In this document: positions 11,162 to 21,700 of the stretch, in pieces
Layout of the letters: each line of letters opens with the position of its first letter
Position numbering within the stretch: position 1 is the first letter of the stretch
Program-made: the position numbers and the translations under genes
The notes under the pieces: model-generated
Told to the model about the DNA's origin: nothing
The model's input: only the letters and a program-made list of their open reading frames with translations
Database searches by the model: none
Assembly (NCBI RefSeq): GCF_003609835.1
Contig: NZ_AP017898.1
Location: forward strand, 1,798,001 to 1,862,000
Direction of reading: 5' to 3'
DNA: 64,000 nucleotides
Source: Sphingopyxis sp. FD7
GTDB lineage: Bacteria > Pseudomonadota > Alphaproteobacteria > Sphingomonadales > Sphingomonadaceae

Positions 11162-12430
11162 ATGCGGTTAGGACGACGCCAGCTAACGGGCGCGCTCGCG
11201 GCGTTGCCGCTGCTGCCGATGCTCGGCGGCTGCGGCGCACGGCGCGCCGATGCGCTGACCATCTGGGCGATGGGCAATGAAGGGGCGAATCTTCCTGCTT
11301 TGCTAAAGACGCTCGCGCTTCCCGCGGACCTGCCGCCGGTCGAGGTGCAGCCGCTGCCGTGGAGCGCGGCGCACGAGAAATTGCTCACCGGCTTCGCGGG
11401 CGGGTCGCTGCCCGCAATCGGCCAGGTCGGCAACAGCTGGATCGCCGAAATGGCGGCGATCGGCGCGATCGTCCCCCTGCCCGCCCCGGCCGCCGCGCTG
11501 CTCGACGATCAGTTCGCCGCGGTCGTCGAAACCAATCGGATCGCGGGCACCGCCTGGGCCGTGCCCTGGTATGTCGACACGCGGCTGCAATTTTACCGCA
11601 AGGACATGTTTGCGCGCGCCGGCTATGCCGCGCCGCCGCTCGCATGGGCCGAATGGAAGCGGGCGCTGCACCGCGTCAAGGCGCTCGCCGGTCCCGGCAA
11701 TTACGCGGTGCTGCTGCCGCTCAACGAGTTCGAGCAGTTGCTGACCATCGCGCTGTCGGCGGGCGCGCGGCTTCTGCGCGACAAGGATGCGCGCGGCGCC
11801 TTTTCGGACCCCGAGTTCAAGGCGGCGCTCGCCTTCTACAAATCGCTGTTCGACGAAAAACTCGCGCCGCTCGCCTCGGCAGCACAGATTTCGAACATCT
11901 GGAACGAATTTGCGAAGGGCTATTTCAGCATCTTCACGTCGGGCCCGTGGACGATCGGCGACATGAAAAGCCGCCTCGCGCCCGATATGCAGGACAAATG
12001 GGGTACGGCGCCCAATCCCGGCCCCGACGGCCTCGGTTCGGCCGCGCCCGGCGGGTCGAGCCTGGTCGTTTTCGCCAATCACGCGGACAGCACCGCCGCG
12101 TGGGATATCGTCGCGCGCCTGCTTGCGCCGGGCGCTCAGCTCGAACTTCACCGGCTGACCGGCAATCTTCCGGCGCGGCGTTCGGTCTGGCGCGCGGCGG
12201 GACTTGCAAGCGACTCCATCGTCGCCCCTTTCGCCACGCAGCTCGACCGTGCGACCGCGCTGCCCAAAGTGCCCGAATGGGAGCGCATCGTCACCGAAAT
12301 GCAGGTGGTCGCCGAACGCATGGTGCGCGGCGAGTTTGGCGTCGATGCCGCCGCGCGCGAAATCGACCGCCGCGCCGACCGCCTGCTCGAAAAAAGGCGC
12401 TGGATGCTCGACCGGGGACGCGCGCTGTGA
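11162..12430 (+). CDS. Extracellular sugar-binding lipoprotein of the ABC importer
   Basis: 422 residues. The N-terminus carries twin arginines (GRRQLTGA) and a lipobox LGGC with the lipid-modified cysteine at residue 24, so the mature protein is a periplasmic lipoprotein, perhaps Tat-exported. The remainder is a family 1 solute-binding protein (LTIWAMGNEG, GSLPAIGQVGNSWIAEM, AWAVPWYVDTRLQFYRKDMF, PGGSSLVVFANHADS). It captures an oligosaccharide and delivers it to the permeases encoded next. The lacI stop is 16 bases upstream, and its own stop overlaps the first permease start (GTGA). The ligand is unknown; GH1, GH3 and GH144-like neighbours suggest a gluco-oligosaccharide. Confidence 0.92.
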   Translation: MRLGRRQLTGALAALPLLPMLGGCGARRADALTIWAMGNEGANLPALLKTLALPADLPPVEVQPLPWSAAHEKLLTGFAGGSLPAIGQVGNSWIAEMAAIGAIVPLPAPAAALLDDQFAAVVETNRIAGTAWAVPWYVDTRLQFYRKDMFARAGYAAPPLAWAEWKRALHRVKALAGPGNYAVLLPLNEFEQLLTIALSAGARLLRDKDARGAFSDPEFKAALAFYKSLFDEKLAPLASAAQISNIWNEFAKGYFSIFTSGPWTIGDMKSRLAPDMQDKWGTAPNPGPDGLGSAAPGGSSLVVFANHADSTAAWDIVARLLAPGAQLELHRLTGNLPARRSVWRAAGLASDSIVAPFATQLDRATALPKVPEWERIVTEMQVVAERMVRGEFGVDAAAREIDRRADRLLEKRRWMLDRGRAL

Positions 12431-13323
12431 CCGGCGTGGGCCGCCCCCGCGAGGCGCGCGCCGGATGGGCGATGACCGCGCCGGCGCTCGCCGCGATCCT
12501 GGCCTTCTTCGTCATCCCGGCGATCGGCTCGCTATTCCTCAGCTTCACCGATTTCGACATCTACGCGCTCGCCGACCTCGACAATCTGCGCTTCGTCGGT
12601 TTCCAGAATTACGAAAGGCTGGTCGCCAATCCCCTGTTCTGGAAGGCGATGACGAACAGCTTGCTGTTCGTTGCGATCGGCACCCCCTTTATCGTCACTC
12701 TGTCGCTCTTCGCCGCGATGCTCATCAATTCGCGCTGGCTCAAATGGCGCCCGGTGTGGCGGGTTGCCTTGTTCGCGCCCTATGTGACGACGCTCGTGGC
12801 GACGGCGGTTGTGTGGCGCTATCTGCTCCACACGCGCTATGGTCTCGTCAACTATCTGCTCTCGCTGGTCGGGATCGCACCGGTCGACTGGCTGGGCAGC
12901 CCGACCGCATCGCTGCCCGCGATCCTGCTTTTCGTCGGCTGGAAGACCTTTGGCTATACCATGATCATCTTCCTCGCCGCGCTCCAGACGGTGCCGCGCG
13001 AACTCGACGAAGCGGCGCGGATCGAGGGCGCGGGATGGTTGACCCGGCTGCGCCACGTCACCCTGCCCGCGATCGCACCGACGGTGCTGCTCGTGTCGGT
13101 GCTGACCGTCGCGGCAATGTTCCAGCTCTTTGCCGAACCCTATGTGATGACGCAGGGTGGCCCCGCGCAGTCGACGGTGACGATCCTCTATTTCATGTAT
13201 GAGGAAGGGTTCAAATGGTGGAACCTGGGATCGGGCGCGGCGGTCGCCTTCCTGCTGTTCCTCTGCATCCTCGCGGTGACGCTGGTGCAATTGCGGCTGG
13301 CCAGACGGAGCGCCGCGATATGA
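12427..13323 (+). CDS. Sugar ABC importer permease, MalF/UgpA type
   Basis: 298 residues starting at GTG 12427, overlapping the binding-protein stop (GTGA). Six transmembrane segments are apparent, beginning with the long helix MTAPALAAILAFFVIPAIGSLFLSF. The cytoplasmic EAA loop that docks on the ATPase is at about residues 195-215 (ELDEAARIEGAGWLTRLRHVTLPAI). It pairs with the next gene to form the membrane channel of a CUT1 importer. A longer upstream reading exists in this frame but lies inside the binding-protein gene and is rejected. Confidence 0.93.
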   Translation: MTGVGRPREARAGWAMTAPALAAILAFFVIPAIGSLFLSFTDFDIYALADLDNLRFVGFQNYERLVANPLFWKAMTNSLLFVAIGTPFIVTLSLFAAMLINSRWLKWRPVWRVALFAPYVTTLVATAVVWRYLLHTRYGLVNYLLSLVGIAPVDWLGSPTASLPAILLFVGWKTFGYTMIIFLAALQTVPRELDEAARIEGAGWLTRLRHVTLPAIAPTVLLVSVLTVAAMFQLFAEPYVMTQGGPAQSTVTILYFMYEEGFKWWNLGSGAAVAFLLFLCILAVTLVQLRLARRSAAI

Positions 13324-14135
13324 GCCTTCGCCGCTGGACCGTCACGCTGCTCGCGGCGCTCGTCGCGCTGCTCACCATCGCGCCGCTGCTCTGGATGCTG
13401 TCGGTCAGCTTCATGGCGCGCGGCGAGGCGGCGCAATTCCCCCCGCCGCTGCTTCCCGGCGATCCGACGCTCGACAATTATCGCGCCCTGTTCGGCTCCT
13501 TCGGCGTCGGGCGCTTCCTGCTCAACAGCCTGCTCGTCTCGACGCTCGCGACGCTGCTCGCGCTCCTCTTCACCATCCCCGCGGGCTATGCCTTCGCCAA
13601 GCTGCGCTTCAGGGGCCGCGACGCAACCTTCCGCCTGCTCGTCGCCGCGCTTGTCGTGCCGGGCCAGATCGGGATGCTGCCCCTTTTCCTCGAGCTCAAG
13701 GCGATGGGGCTGGTGAACAGCTATGCCGGTGCGCTGGTGCCGTGGCTCGCGGGCATTTTCGGCATCTTCCTCGTCCGCCAATACTGCCTGTCGATCCCCG
13801 ACGAGATGCTCGAAGCGGCGCGCATCGACGGCGCGAGCGAGGCGCAGATCCTGCGGCGCATCGTGCTGCCGCTCCTCACCCCGATCATCGTCACGCTCGC
13901 GCTGTTCGTGTTTCTCGGCAGCTGGAACGATTTCATGTGGCCGCTGATCATCCTCGCTGATCAGGAGCTTTACACCCTCCCCGTCGCGCTCGCGGCGATG
14001 AGCCGCGAGCATGTGCAGGACAATGAGCTGATGATGGCCGGCGCCGTCGTCACCACCCTGCCCGTGCTCATCCTCTTTCTCGCCCTCCAGCGCTTCTATC
14101 TGAGCGGTCTCACCACCGGGAGCGTCAAGGGATGA
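13320..14135 (+). CDS. Sugar ABC importer permease, MalG/UgpE type
   Basis: 271 residues from ATG 13320, overlapping the previous stop (ATGA). Six hydrophobic segments; the first (TLLAALVALLTIAPLLWMLSVSF) is typical of MalG-type permeases, as is the periplasmic TLDNYRALF region. The EAA motif is EAARIDGASEAQILRRIVLPLLTP. It completes the importer formed with the ATPase at 8916 and the permease at 12427. The stop overlaps a possible upstream start of the esterase gene (ATGA), giving a tightly packed operon. Confidence 0.93.
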   Translation: MSLRRWTVTLLAALVALLTIAPLLWMLSVSFMARGEAAQFPPPLLPGDPTLDNYRALFGSFGVGRFLLNSLLVSTLATLLALLFTIPAGYAFAKLRFRGRDATFRLLVAALVVPGQIGMLPLFLELKAMGLVNSYAGALVPWLAGIFGIFLVRQYCLSIPDEMLEAARIDGASEAQILRRIVLPLLTPIIVTLALFVFLGSWNDFMWPLIILADQELYTLPVALAAMSREHVQDNELMMAGAVVTTLPVLILFLALQRFYLSGLTTGSVKG

Positions 14136-14158
14136 CCCGTTCAACCAAGGAAAGACGC

Positions 14159-14911
14159 ATGACTTACTGGATCGCGGCCTTGCTCGGCCTCGTGCTCGCC
14201 GCTTCTCCCGCTGCCGCAAGGACAAAAGCCCCGCCGGTCGTCGAGGGCCAGACACCCCAGCCGCCGATCGCGTCGGACAATTATCCGTACCAGCTGTTCG
14301 TGCCACGGGGCTATCTGGCCGACAGGACGAAGCGTTATCCCCTGCTGATCTTTCTTCACGGGTCGGGCGAGCGCGGCGACGATGTGGCGAAGGTCAAGGT
14401 CCATGGTCCGCCGAAGATCGCCGACCGCGACGCCGGCTTTCCTTTCCTGACCGTTTCGCCGCTGCTCGGCGCCGGTCAGGACTGGGACATTGCCAGGCTC
14501 GACCGCCTGGTCGATCATATCACCGCGACCTATCGCGTCGATCCGGCGCGGATTTACCTGACGGGGCTCAGCCGCGGCGGCCATGCGAGCTGGCGCTGGG
14601 CGATCGCGCAGCCGCTCCGCTTTGCCGCGGTCGCCCCCGTCGCGGGGCGCGGCAATCCCGGCGAGGCGTGCCGGTTGATGGACCTCCCCGTCTGGGCCTT
14701 CCACGGCGACCGCGACGATGTCGTGATACCCGAAGGCAGCTTCGCCATGGCCCGCGCGATCCGCGCCTGCGGCGGGCGCAAGGTGCGGCTGACCATCTAT
14801 CCCGACCTCGGCCACAATGCCTGGGATCCCGCCTATGACGACCCGGCGCTTTACGCCTGGCTGCTCGAACATGCGCTCCCCTCTCCGACGATCACGAACA
14901 AGGACAAATAA
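14159..14911 (+). CDS. Secreted alpha/beta-hydrolase (esterase), prolyl-oligopeptidase-like
   Basis: 250 residues from ATG 14159, chosen because AAGGAAAG precedes it and it starts a Sec signal (MTYWIAALLGLVLAASPAAA). An in-frame ATG at 14132 overlaps the permease stop and would add nine residues. The fold markers are the oxyanion region LLIFLHGSGERGDD, the nucleophile elbow GLSRGG, the acid in WAFHGDRDDVV and the base in DLGHNAW. This is the arrangement of carbohydrate esterases and PHB-depolymerase-like enzymes. In a glycan operon it most plausibly removes acyl groups from an imported oligosaccharide in the periplasm; that role is inference. GH1 follows with a TAATG overlap. Confidence 0.8.
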   Translation: MTYWIAALLGLVLAASPAAARTKAPPVVEGQTPQPPIASDNYPYQLFVPRGYLADRTKRYPLLIFLHGSGERGDDVAKVKVHGPPKIADRDAGFPFLTVSPLLGAGQDWDIARLDRLVDHITATYRVDPARIYLTGLSRGGHASWRWAIAQPLRFAAVAPVAGRGNPGEACRLMDLPVWAFHGDRDDVVIPEGSFAMARAIRACGGRKVRLTIYPDLGHNAWDPAYDDPALYAWLLEHALPSPTITNKDK

Positions 14912-16257
14912 TGACGCAGACCATCTTCCCCGACGATTTCCTGTGGGGCGCCGCCACCGCCGCCTATCAGATCGAAGGATCGCCGCTCGCCGATGGCGCC
15001 GGGCCAAGCATCTGGCAGCGTTTCAGCCATGATCCGCGGCTGATGGCGGCCAGGGGCGACACCGGTGACATCGCGTGCGACCATTATAACCGGATGCCCG
15101 CCGACGTCGCGCTGATGAAGGAACTGGGGCTTCAGGCCTATCGCTTCAGCGTCAATTGGGGCCGCATATTGCCGCAAGGCACCGGACGCGTGAACGAACC
15201 GGGGCTCGATTTCTACGAGCGGCTGGTCGACGAACTGCTCAAGCATGACATCGAACCGCTGCTGACGCTCCACCATTGGGATCTGCCCGCGGCGCTCGAT
15301 GACCGCGGCGGCTGGCTCAACCGCGACAGCGCCGACTGGTTCGCCGACTATGCCGCGATCATGTATCGCCGCCTCGACGGGCGCGTGAAGAAATGGGTGA
15401 CGCTGAACGAACCCTGGGTGATCACCGACGGCGGCTACCTTCACGGCGCGCTCGCGCCCGGCCATCGCAACATGTTCGAGGCGCCGATCGCCAGCCACAA
15501 TCTGATGCGCGCGCACGGCGCGGCGGTGCGGGCCTATCGCAGCGAGGGCGCGCACGAAATCGGCCTCGTCGTCAACATCGAACCCAAATATCCGGCGAGC
15601 GACAGCCCCGAGGACGTGGCGGCGACGGCGCGCGCGCACGCTTATATGAACCGCCAGTATCTCGATCCCGCGCTGAAGGGCAGCTATCCGGCCGAACTCG
15701 CCGAAATCTTCGGCGAAGCCTGGCCCCAGTGGCCTGCCGAGGATATGCAGGCCATCTGCCAGCCGGTCGATTTCATCGGCATCAATTACTACACCCGCAA
15801 CGTCGTCCGCGCCGACCCGAACCAATGGCCGCTCGGCGCCTCGCCCGTCCGCCAGGATGCGACGCACACGACGACCGACTGGGAGGTATATCCGCCCGCG
15901 CTCACCGACATGCTCCTCTGGTTCCGCGACACCTATGGCGACATCCCCGTCTATATCACCGAAAATGGCGCGGCCTTTTACGACCCGCCCAAGGCCGGTC
16001 CCGACGGTGTCGACGATCCGCTGCGCTGCGACTATCTGCGCACGCATATTTCGGCGATCGGCGACGCGATCCGCCAGGGCGTCGACGTGCGCGGCTATAT
16101 GGCCTGGTCGTTGCTCGATAATCTCGAATGGTCATTGGGCTTTTCCAAGCGCTTCGGGATCGTTCACGTCGATTATGAGACGCAGGTGCGCACACCCAAG
16201 CGCAGCGCGCGCTATTATTCGAGCGTCATCCGCACGAACGGCGGGAACCTCGGCTGA
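14911..16257 (+). CDS. GH1 beta-glucosidase
   Basis: 448 residues, the normal bacterial GH1 length, with no signal peptide, so it is cytoplasmic. The family signature FLWGAATAAYQIEGS opens the protein. The acid/base glutamate is in TLNEPW (E167) and the nucleophile in YITENG (E351); LHHWDLPAAL and SLLDNLEW are further GH1 blocks. Retaining beta-glucosidases of this type hydrolyse cellobiose, sophorose or aryl-glucosides. It would act on sugars delivered by the ABC importer encoded upstream in the same operon. Its start overlaps the esterase stop (TAATG) and its stop overlaps the next start (TGATG). Confidence 0.96.
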   Translation: MTQTIFPDDFLWGAATAAYQIEGSPLADGAGPSIWQRFSHDPRLMAARGDTGDIACDHYNRMPADVALMKELGLQAYRFSVNWGRILPQGTGRVNEPGLDFYERLVDELLKHDIEPLLTLHHWDLPAALDDRGGWLNRDSADWFADYAAIMYRRLDGRVKKWVTLNEPWVITDGGYLHGALAPGHRNMFEAPIASHNLMRAHGAAVRAYRSEGAHEIGLVVNIEPKYPASDSPEDVAATARAHAYMNRQYLDPALKGSYPAELAEIFGEAWPQWPAEDMQAICQPVDFIGINYYTRNVVRADPNQWPLGASPVRQDATHTTTDWEVYPPALTDMLLWFRDTYGDIPVYITENGAAFYDPPKAGPDGVDDPLRCDYLRTHISAIGDAIRQGVDVRGYMAWSLLDNLEWSLGFSKRFGIVHVDYETQVRTPKRSARYYSSVIRTNGGNLG

Positions 16258-17126
16258 TGCGCGGGCTGGCGCTGCTGCTCGCTCTCGCGCTTGCGCTTCC
16301 GGCGGCGGCAAGGGAGCGCGCCGACCGGTTCAGCGCGATGACCTATAATATCCGGCTCGACCTCGCCTCCGATGGCGACAACGCCTGGCCGCACCGGCGC
16401 GGCGCGGTCACCGCGCTCATCGCCTATCATGCCCCCGATCTCATCGGGATGCAGGAGGTGCTGCTGCATCAGAAGCAGGCGGTCGAGGCCGACCTGCCCG
16501 GCTATCGCTTCGTCGGCGTCGCGCGCGACGATGGCCGGGAACGGGGCGAGTTTTCGCCGCTCGGTTTCCGCCGCGACCGGTTTGCGCTCGTCGCATCGGG
16601 CACCTTCTGGCTGTCGCCCACGCCCGGCGTCCCGAGCAGAGGCTGGGACGCCGCCTTGCCGCGCATCGCGAGCTGGGCGCGGCTGAAGGACAAGCGCTCG
16701 CGGCTGACGCTGCTCGCCGTGAATACGCATTTCGATCATGTCGGGACCGAGGCGCGCCTTGAAAGCGCGCGGCAGCTCCGCCGCTGGATCGGCGCGAACC
16801 GCCGACGCGGTGAAACGGTGGTGCTCATGGGCGATTTCAACAGTCCGCTTGAAAGCCCGCCGCACAAGGCGATCACCGACCCGGCCGTCGGCCCCGACGC
16901 GTTGCCCGACACGCTGGCGATCAGCCGCACTCCGCATTTCGGGCCGCTCGGCACCTTCACCGGCTTCAAGATCGAGAAGAACGATCCGAGCCCGATCGAC
17001 CATATCTTCGTGAACAAGGGCACGGCGGTGCTGCGCCACGCGACACTGACGCAGCAGACGGGCGGCAAGCTGCCGTCGGACCATTATCCGGTGCTCGCCG
17101 ACCTGTGCGTCGGCGAGGGTTGCTGA
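16257..17126 (+). CDS. Secreted endonuclease/exonuclease/phosphatase (EEP) family hydrolase
   Basis: 289 residues with a Sec signal (MRGLALLLALALALPAAA). The EEP fold is shown by SAMTYNIRLD, LIGMQEVL (metal-binding Glu), LLAVNTHFDHVG (catalytic His), LMGDFNSPLES (Asp/Asn) and the C-terminal SDHYPV (Asp-His pair). Members are Mg-dependent phosphodiesterases or phosphomonoesterases acting on nucleic acids, sphingomyelin or inositol phosphates; the secreted subgroup near sugar operons has no fixed substrate. It is the last gene of the lacI operon (TGATG overlap with GH1), so a role in removing phosphate-linked groups from the imported glycan is a reasonable guess. The GH144-like gene converges from the right. 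Confidence 0.85.
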   Translation: MRGLALLLALALALPAAARERADRFSAMTYNIRLDLASDGDNAWPHRRGAVTALIAYHAPDLIGMQEVLLHQKQAVEADLPGYRFVGVARDDGRERGEFSPLGFRRDRFALVASGTFWLSPTPGVPSRGWDAALPRIASWARLKDKRSRLTLLAVNTHFDHVGTEARLESARQLRRWIGANRRRGETVVLMGDFNSPLESPPHKAITDPAVGPDALPDTLAISRTPHFGPLGTFTGFKIEKNDPSPIDHIFVNKGTAVLRHATLTQQTGGKLPSDHYPVLADLCVGEGC

Positions 17127-17159
17127 CGATGGTGCGCTGAACGACAGCTTCGCTCGCCA

Positions 17160-18662
17160 CTATTCGACCTTGTCCAGCCAGCCGCCGGTGAAGCCGATGC
17201 GTTTCAGGCCGCGGATGATGTGCGGATTTCTGCGCATCACCTTCCACACCAGCCCGCTGCGGTGATTTTCCATCATCGCGAGGATCGGGCCCTGATCGAT
17301 CCCGATATAGTCACGCGCGACCCAGCCCTTTTGCGCGTCGACCTCGCCCGACCTCGATCCGAAATCGGTGAAGGTGAAACTGGGGTTGATCGCGTCCTTG
17401 AAGCCATAGCGCGCGTAGAGGCGCGGCCCGAACTCGGTCCGCATCGCCATCAGCGCCGGAATCGTCACTTCGGGCGCAAAGGGGATCGAGCCGCCCGCCG
17501 CGGTCGGGACGATCGTGCCGTCGTCGACGACGCGGATCGCGCTGACGCCGCGCGCCATATAGCCGTTGAAGTCGCGCGGGATGCCGTTGACGCGATATTG
17601 CCCCTTGGAATAGCCGGGGCCGTCCGAAGCGGTCCACCCCCAGATGTCGGCGCTATAGCCCGTCCAACCGTTCGGATTGTCGGCGCCATAGGCGCGCTGC
17701 GCCAGCGTGGCGCGGCGGCTGTTCTCGAAATAGTCGATATTCTTGCCGCGCATGAACGCATCGCGGATGCCGCGGAAATCGACCCAGACATGGCTGTACT
17801 GATGCCCGAACAACGGCTCGAACTGGAGATGCTCCTGCCCGTAATAGCTGCCCCAGTCCTTTTCGAGGTCGGCCGCCCAGCCCTTGTCCCACGCATCCTT
17901 GCCGACGGGATGGGTCGGCGACCCCAGCGCCAGGATATAGACGAGCATCCCCTCATTATAACCGACCCAGTCATGCGTCCCGAAATCGCCGCCTTCGCCG
18001 CGTTCGGGATACCAGCCCATCGCGATCGCTTTCTGTCCGCCGCCATTGGCCGATGGAATCCGGCTCCGCTCGCGCTGAACGAAGGTCCAGTCGACGCGGC
18101 CATATATCTTTTCCGCAAGGTCGCGGATCTCGGCCTCGACCGGCGTATCGCGATCATAATAGCTTTGCGCGAACAGCACGCCGCCGAGCAGCAGCGCCGT
18201 GTCGACCGTCGACAGCTCGGTCTTGCCGCGCCGCGTGCCGTCCTCATTGTTCAGGAAATGATAGAAAAACCCCTTGTGCCCCGTCATGCCGGTGACGGCG
18301 GGGCCTTGCGGCGCGGTCCAGTAGAAGCGCAGGCAGTCGCGCGTGCGCTCGGCCGCGGCCTCGCGCGTGACATAGCCGCGCTCGGCGCCGATGCCATAGG
18401 CCGTCAGCGCGAAGCCCGTCGCCGCGATCGACGAAAAGGGATTGCTCGGCCAGCGATCGGGCGCGAGGCAGCGCTGGGTGTCGGTGGTGTCCCAGAAATA
18501 GCGGAAGGTCCGCCGGGTCAGATCTTCGGAAAAAGCCGCCTCGCTCATCGGCGCGAGCGCCTGGGGTGCGGATGGCCCCGAAGCGGACGGCGCAGGGGTC
18601 GCGGTGCAAGCGGCGGTCAGCGCCACCAGGGGCAGGAGCGATGCCCCGATACGAAAAGACAT
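17160..18662 (-). CDS. Glucoamylase-like (PF10091) protein, candidate GH144 endo-beta-1,2-glucanase
   Basis: 500 residues from ATG 18662, with GGAG at proper distance; an in-frame GTG at 18674 adds four residues. The N-terminus is a signal ending near LTAAC, so it may be a lipoprotein, though the lipobox is weak. The body matches the alpha/alpha-toroid 'glucoamylase' family PF10091: RRTFRYFWDTTD, SSIAATGFALTAYGIG, GFFYHFLN, TELSTVDTALLLGGVLFA, WVGYNEGMLVYILALGSPTHP, GHQYSHVWVDFRGI, PRDFNGYMARG and the final KDAINPSFTF plus DQGPILAMMENHRSGLVWK. Characterised members of this family are GH144 endo-beta-1,2-glucanases; I cannot exclude another linkage. It follows the TonB receptor by 69 bases and is probably co-transcribed with it. 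Confidence 0.85.
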   Translation of the reverse strand: MSFRIGASLLPLVALTAACTATPAPSASGPSAPQALAPMSEAAFSEDLTRRTFRYFWDTTDTQRCLAPDRWPSNPFSSIAATGFALTAYGIGAERGYVTREAAAERTRDCLRFYWTAPQGPAVTGMTGHKGFFYHFLNNEDGTRRGKTELSTVDTALLLGGVLFAQSYYDRDTPVEAEIRDLAEKIYGRVDWTFVQRERSRIPSANGGGQKAIAMGWYPERGEGGDFGTHDWVGYNEGMLVYILALGSPTHPVGKDAWDKGWAADLEKDWGSYYGQEHLQFEPLFGHQYSHVWVDFRGIRDAFMRGKNIDYFENSRRATLAQRAYGADNPNGWTGYSADIWGWTASDGPGYSKGQYRVNGIPRDFNGYMARGVSAIRVVDDGTIVPTAAGGSIPFAPEVTIPALMAMRTEFGPRLYARYGFKDAINPSFTFTDFGSRSGEVDAQKGWVARDYIGIDQGPILAMMENHRSGLVWKVMRRNPHIIRGLKRIGFTGGWLDKVE

Positions 18663-18731
18663 TCGATACTCCACAAAAGATGACGCCCGGCCGGCGGGAG
18701 GGGGTGCAGGCCGGGCGTCGCTGTCAGCCGG

Positions 18732-21700
18732 TCAGAAAGAGAAACCGGCCGAGACCTTTACCGTACGCGGCGGATTGCCGCCAACGCCGATCCCCGAAAT
18801 CTCGCGATAGATGGTGGGGCTGGACGGCGTGCGCGTGTTGTCCGCCGGATTATTGTTGTAATCGACATAGTTGCGGTCGTTGAACAGGTTGATGATGTCG
18901 AGCCGCAGGCGCAGCCGCGATTCGTCGCTGATAAAGCGGAACGGGATATATTTGATGATCGCCAGATCGAACTGGCGCAGGCCCCAGCGGTCGCCATTAC
19001 CCTTCGCCTCGTTTGAAATGACCGTGCGCGATGGAGTGACACCCCCGGTATTCACGAACGCCTTGAGATAGGGCGGCGACGCCAGAGTAAACTTGCCCGA
19101 CAGCGTCACCCCGATCGGCAGGTCCACCGAACCCGCGGCGACGAAGCGATGCTTGCGCACCCCGGCCGACCGCGCGAAATTATAATCTTCGACCGACGGG
19201 AAATCGAGGCTGAAGACCTCGCCAAAGTTCCGGTTTTCCTCGGCTTCGGTGTAGGTGTAGGTCGCCGCCAGGCTCCACGGCGAGGCCGCGGTATAGTTTT
19301 TCACCAGCTTGAGATATCCCGTGTCGGCGCGCGTTTCGAGCCCGTTGGTGCCGATGATGATCGACCCGAAACCCGGCGGCGCAAAGCCGAAGGGCGAACT
19401 GGGCGCCGAGGGTGCCGGCGGGAAGAAGCTGCCGTCGGGGCGCCGGTTGCCGAGCAGATAGGCAAAGCCGTCCTTGCTCTCGACATGGCTGTAACCGACT
19501 TCGGCCTCGAAAAGCGGCGTCACGCGGGCGCGCAGCCCCAGGCTGAACTGGTCCGAATAGGGAACTTTCAGCTTGTTGGTGATGAACCGCAGCTCGCGCC
19601 CGCCGCCCGGCCCGGCCTGCGCCAGGAGTTGCTGTCGGCCGGCCTCGGTCAGATAGACGGGATCCCAGGCAACGCAGGTCGGCCCCGGCGCGCAGGTGTT
19701 ATAGGGATCGCCCGTGTTGAAGTTGAAGGTGCGCGTCGCGAACGAACCGACGCTGATTTCCTGCTGGAGGAAATCGAACTGGTTGCGGTCATAGGAGCGG
19801 CCGAACCCGCCGAAAAGCACGAAACGCGCGTCTTCGTCGAGTTCATAGCTGAAACCGATCCGCGGCTGCCAGGCGCCCTTGAACGCCTTGCGCTCCGACC
19901 CCGTCGAAATGAAATCGTTGATGTCGTAATCGGCGTTGACCAGATTGGGGTAATTGGCGGGTGAAGCGGCGTTCACCGCATCGGCGGGGTGGACGAAGTC
20001 GAGATAGGACGGCGTCCGCTCATAATCCCAGCGCAGGCCGAGATTGAGCGTCAACCGGTCCGTCACCTCCCAATCGTCCTGAAGATAGATGCCGAACTGC
20101 CAGTTATCCGAGCTGACGATCGGGCTGCCGTTACCGGTTTGCGCACCGAACTGGAGGCGATAGGGAATCTCGTCGTTGAAGCTGCCGCCGTTCGGATTGA
20201 AAGCGGTGTTGTAGGTGTAAACAGGATTGAAATTGTTGAGCTGGAGCGTGTTCAGCTCGACCCATTTCGACTTCACACCGAACTTGATCGTGTGTCCCTC
20301 GAATCCCGTCCAGGTAAAGTCGTTCTGGATGCCCCAGCCCTTCTGCCCCTTGTCCTGATAGTTGGCGCCGCCCCCGATGCGCAGAATGTCGGCACGATCG
20401 ATAACCGCGGGATTGCTCGCATTTGGCGCAGCATAGGCGAACAGGCTGCCATTGCCGAAGACGACGGGCGTCGGCGCCCAGCGCACATCTTCATAGGTGA
20501 GCTTCAGATCGTTGATCCAGTTGTCGGCGGTGTGTTCCCAGCGTGCCGTGCCGCGATATTCGATCACCTTCTGCGCGCTGATCGTGTCGCGCGCGTTGAT
20601 CCCGCTGCTCAGAAACTCGCCGCTTTCGCGCCGGTGCCGTCCCGACAATTCGATCAGATCGCTCGAAGTCGGCTGAAAGCTCAGCTTGCCGAAATAGAGA
20701 TCCTCGTTGAAGGTCGCGTTTGTCGGGCCGAAAACGCCCTGATACTCGGCCGGAAAATAGGACACCGGCAGGTTGAAACCGGGCGTGATGTCGCGCGGAT
20801 TCTCCTGGCGCTTGCCTTCGTAGGTGACGAAGAAATGCAGCATGTCCTTGATGATGGGGCCGCCCAGCGCACCGCCGAACTGAAAATCCTTGGTCTTGAC
20901 CTTGGTACCGGTGAGTTCGTTGGGGCGACGGTCGCGCAGACTCTGATCGGTATAATCGACAAAGGCTTCGCCATGGAACTCGTTGGTCCCCGACCGCGTC
21001 ACCGCGGTGATCGCGACCGAGCTTACCTGATCGAACTCGGCCTTGTAGTTCGATGAAATAACACGATATTCCCCAACAGCGAGCTGCGGGAACGGGTTGC
21101 CCTGCGTCGAATCCTGGCCCGAAATGCCGTTCTTGAGCACGAAATCCTTTTGCCCGACGCCGTCGATGAAGACGTTCACCGTGCTGCTGTTCTGCGCGCC
21201 GCCCTGCAGGCGCGACTGGTCGTTGCCGCCGGTCACGAACTGCACACCGGGAGCAAGGTCGGCGAAGGCCAGGAAGTTGCGATTATTCTGCGGCAGCACC
21301 TCGATCTGGCGCTGGCTGATGTTGGTGCCGACCTCGCCGCCTTCCATCGAGCGAAGGCGCGTGCCGGTGACGATGATCGCGCCATCGTCGGCGGAAGCGA
21401 TGTCGGGTTGCGAGAAATCGAAGTCGAGCACCGCGCTTTGCCCGACCGACAGCGTGAACTCATCGGTCCGGCGCACACCGCCCGGCGTGGTGAGTTCGAG
21501 GCGATAGGTGCCGACGGGAAGCGAGGCGATGTTATAGCTGCCGTTTTCGCCGACCGCGACGCTGCGCGTCAGGCCGGTGTCCACATTGATCGCGGTCACT
21601 TGCGTCACGCCGCCTTCGGCCTTGACCGTGCCGCGCAGCGAGGCGTTCGACACCTGGGCGTGGGCGGGCGCGGCGACAGCGACCGCCAGGGCGGCGGCCG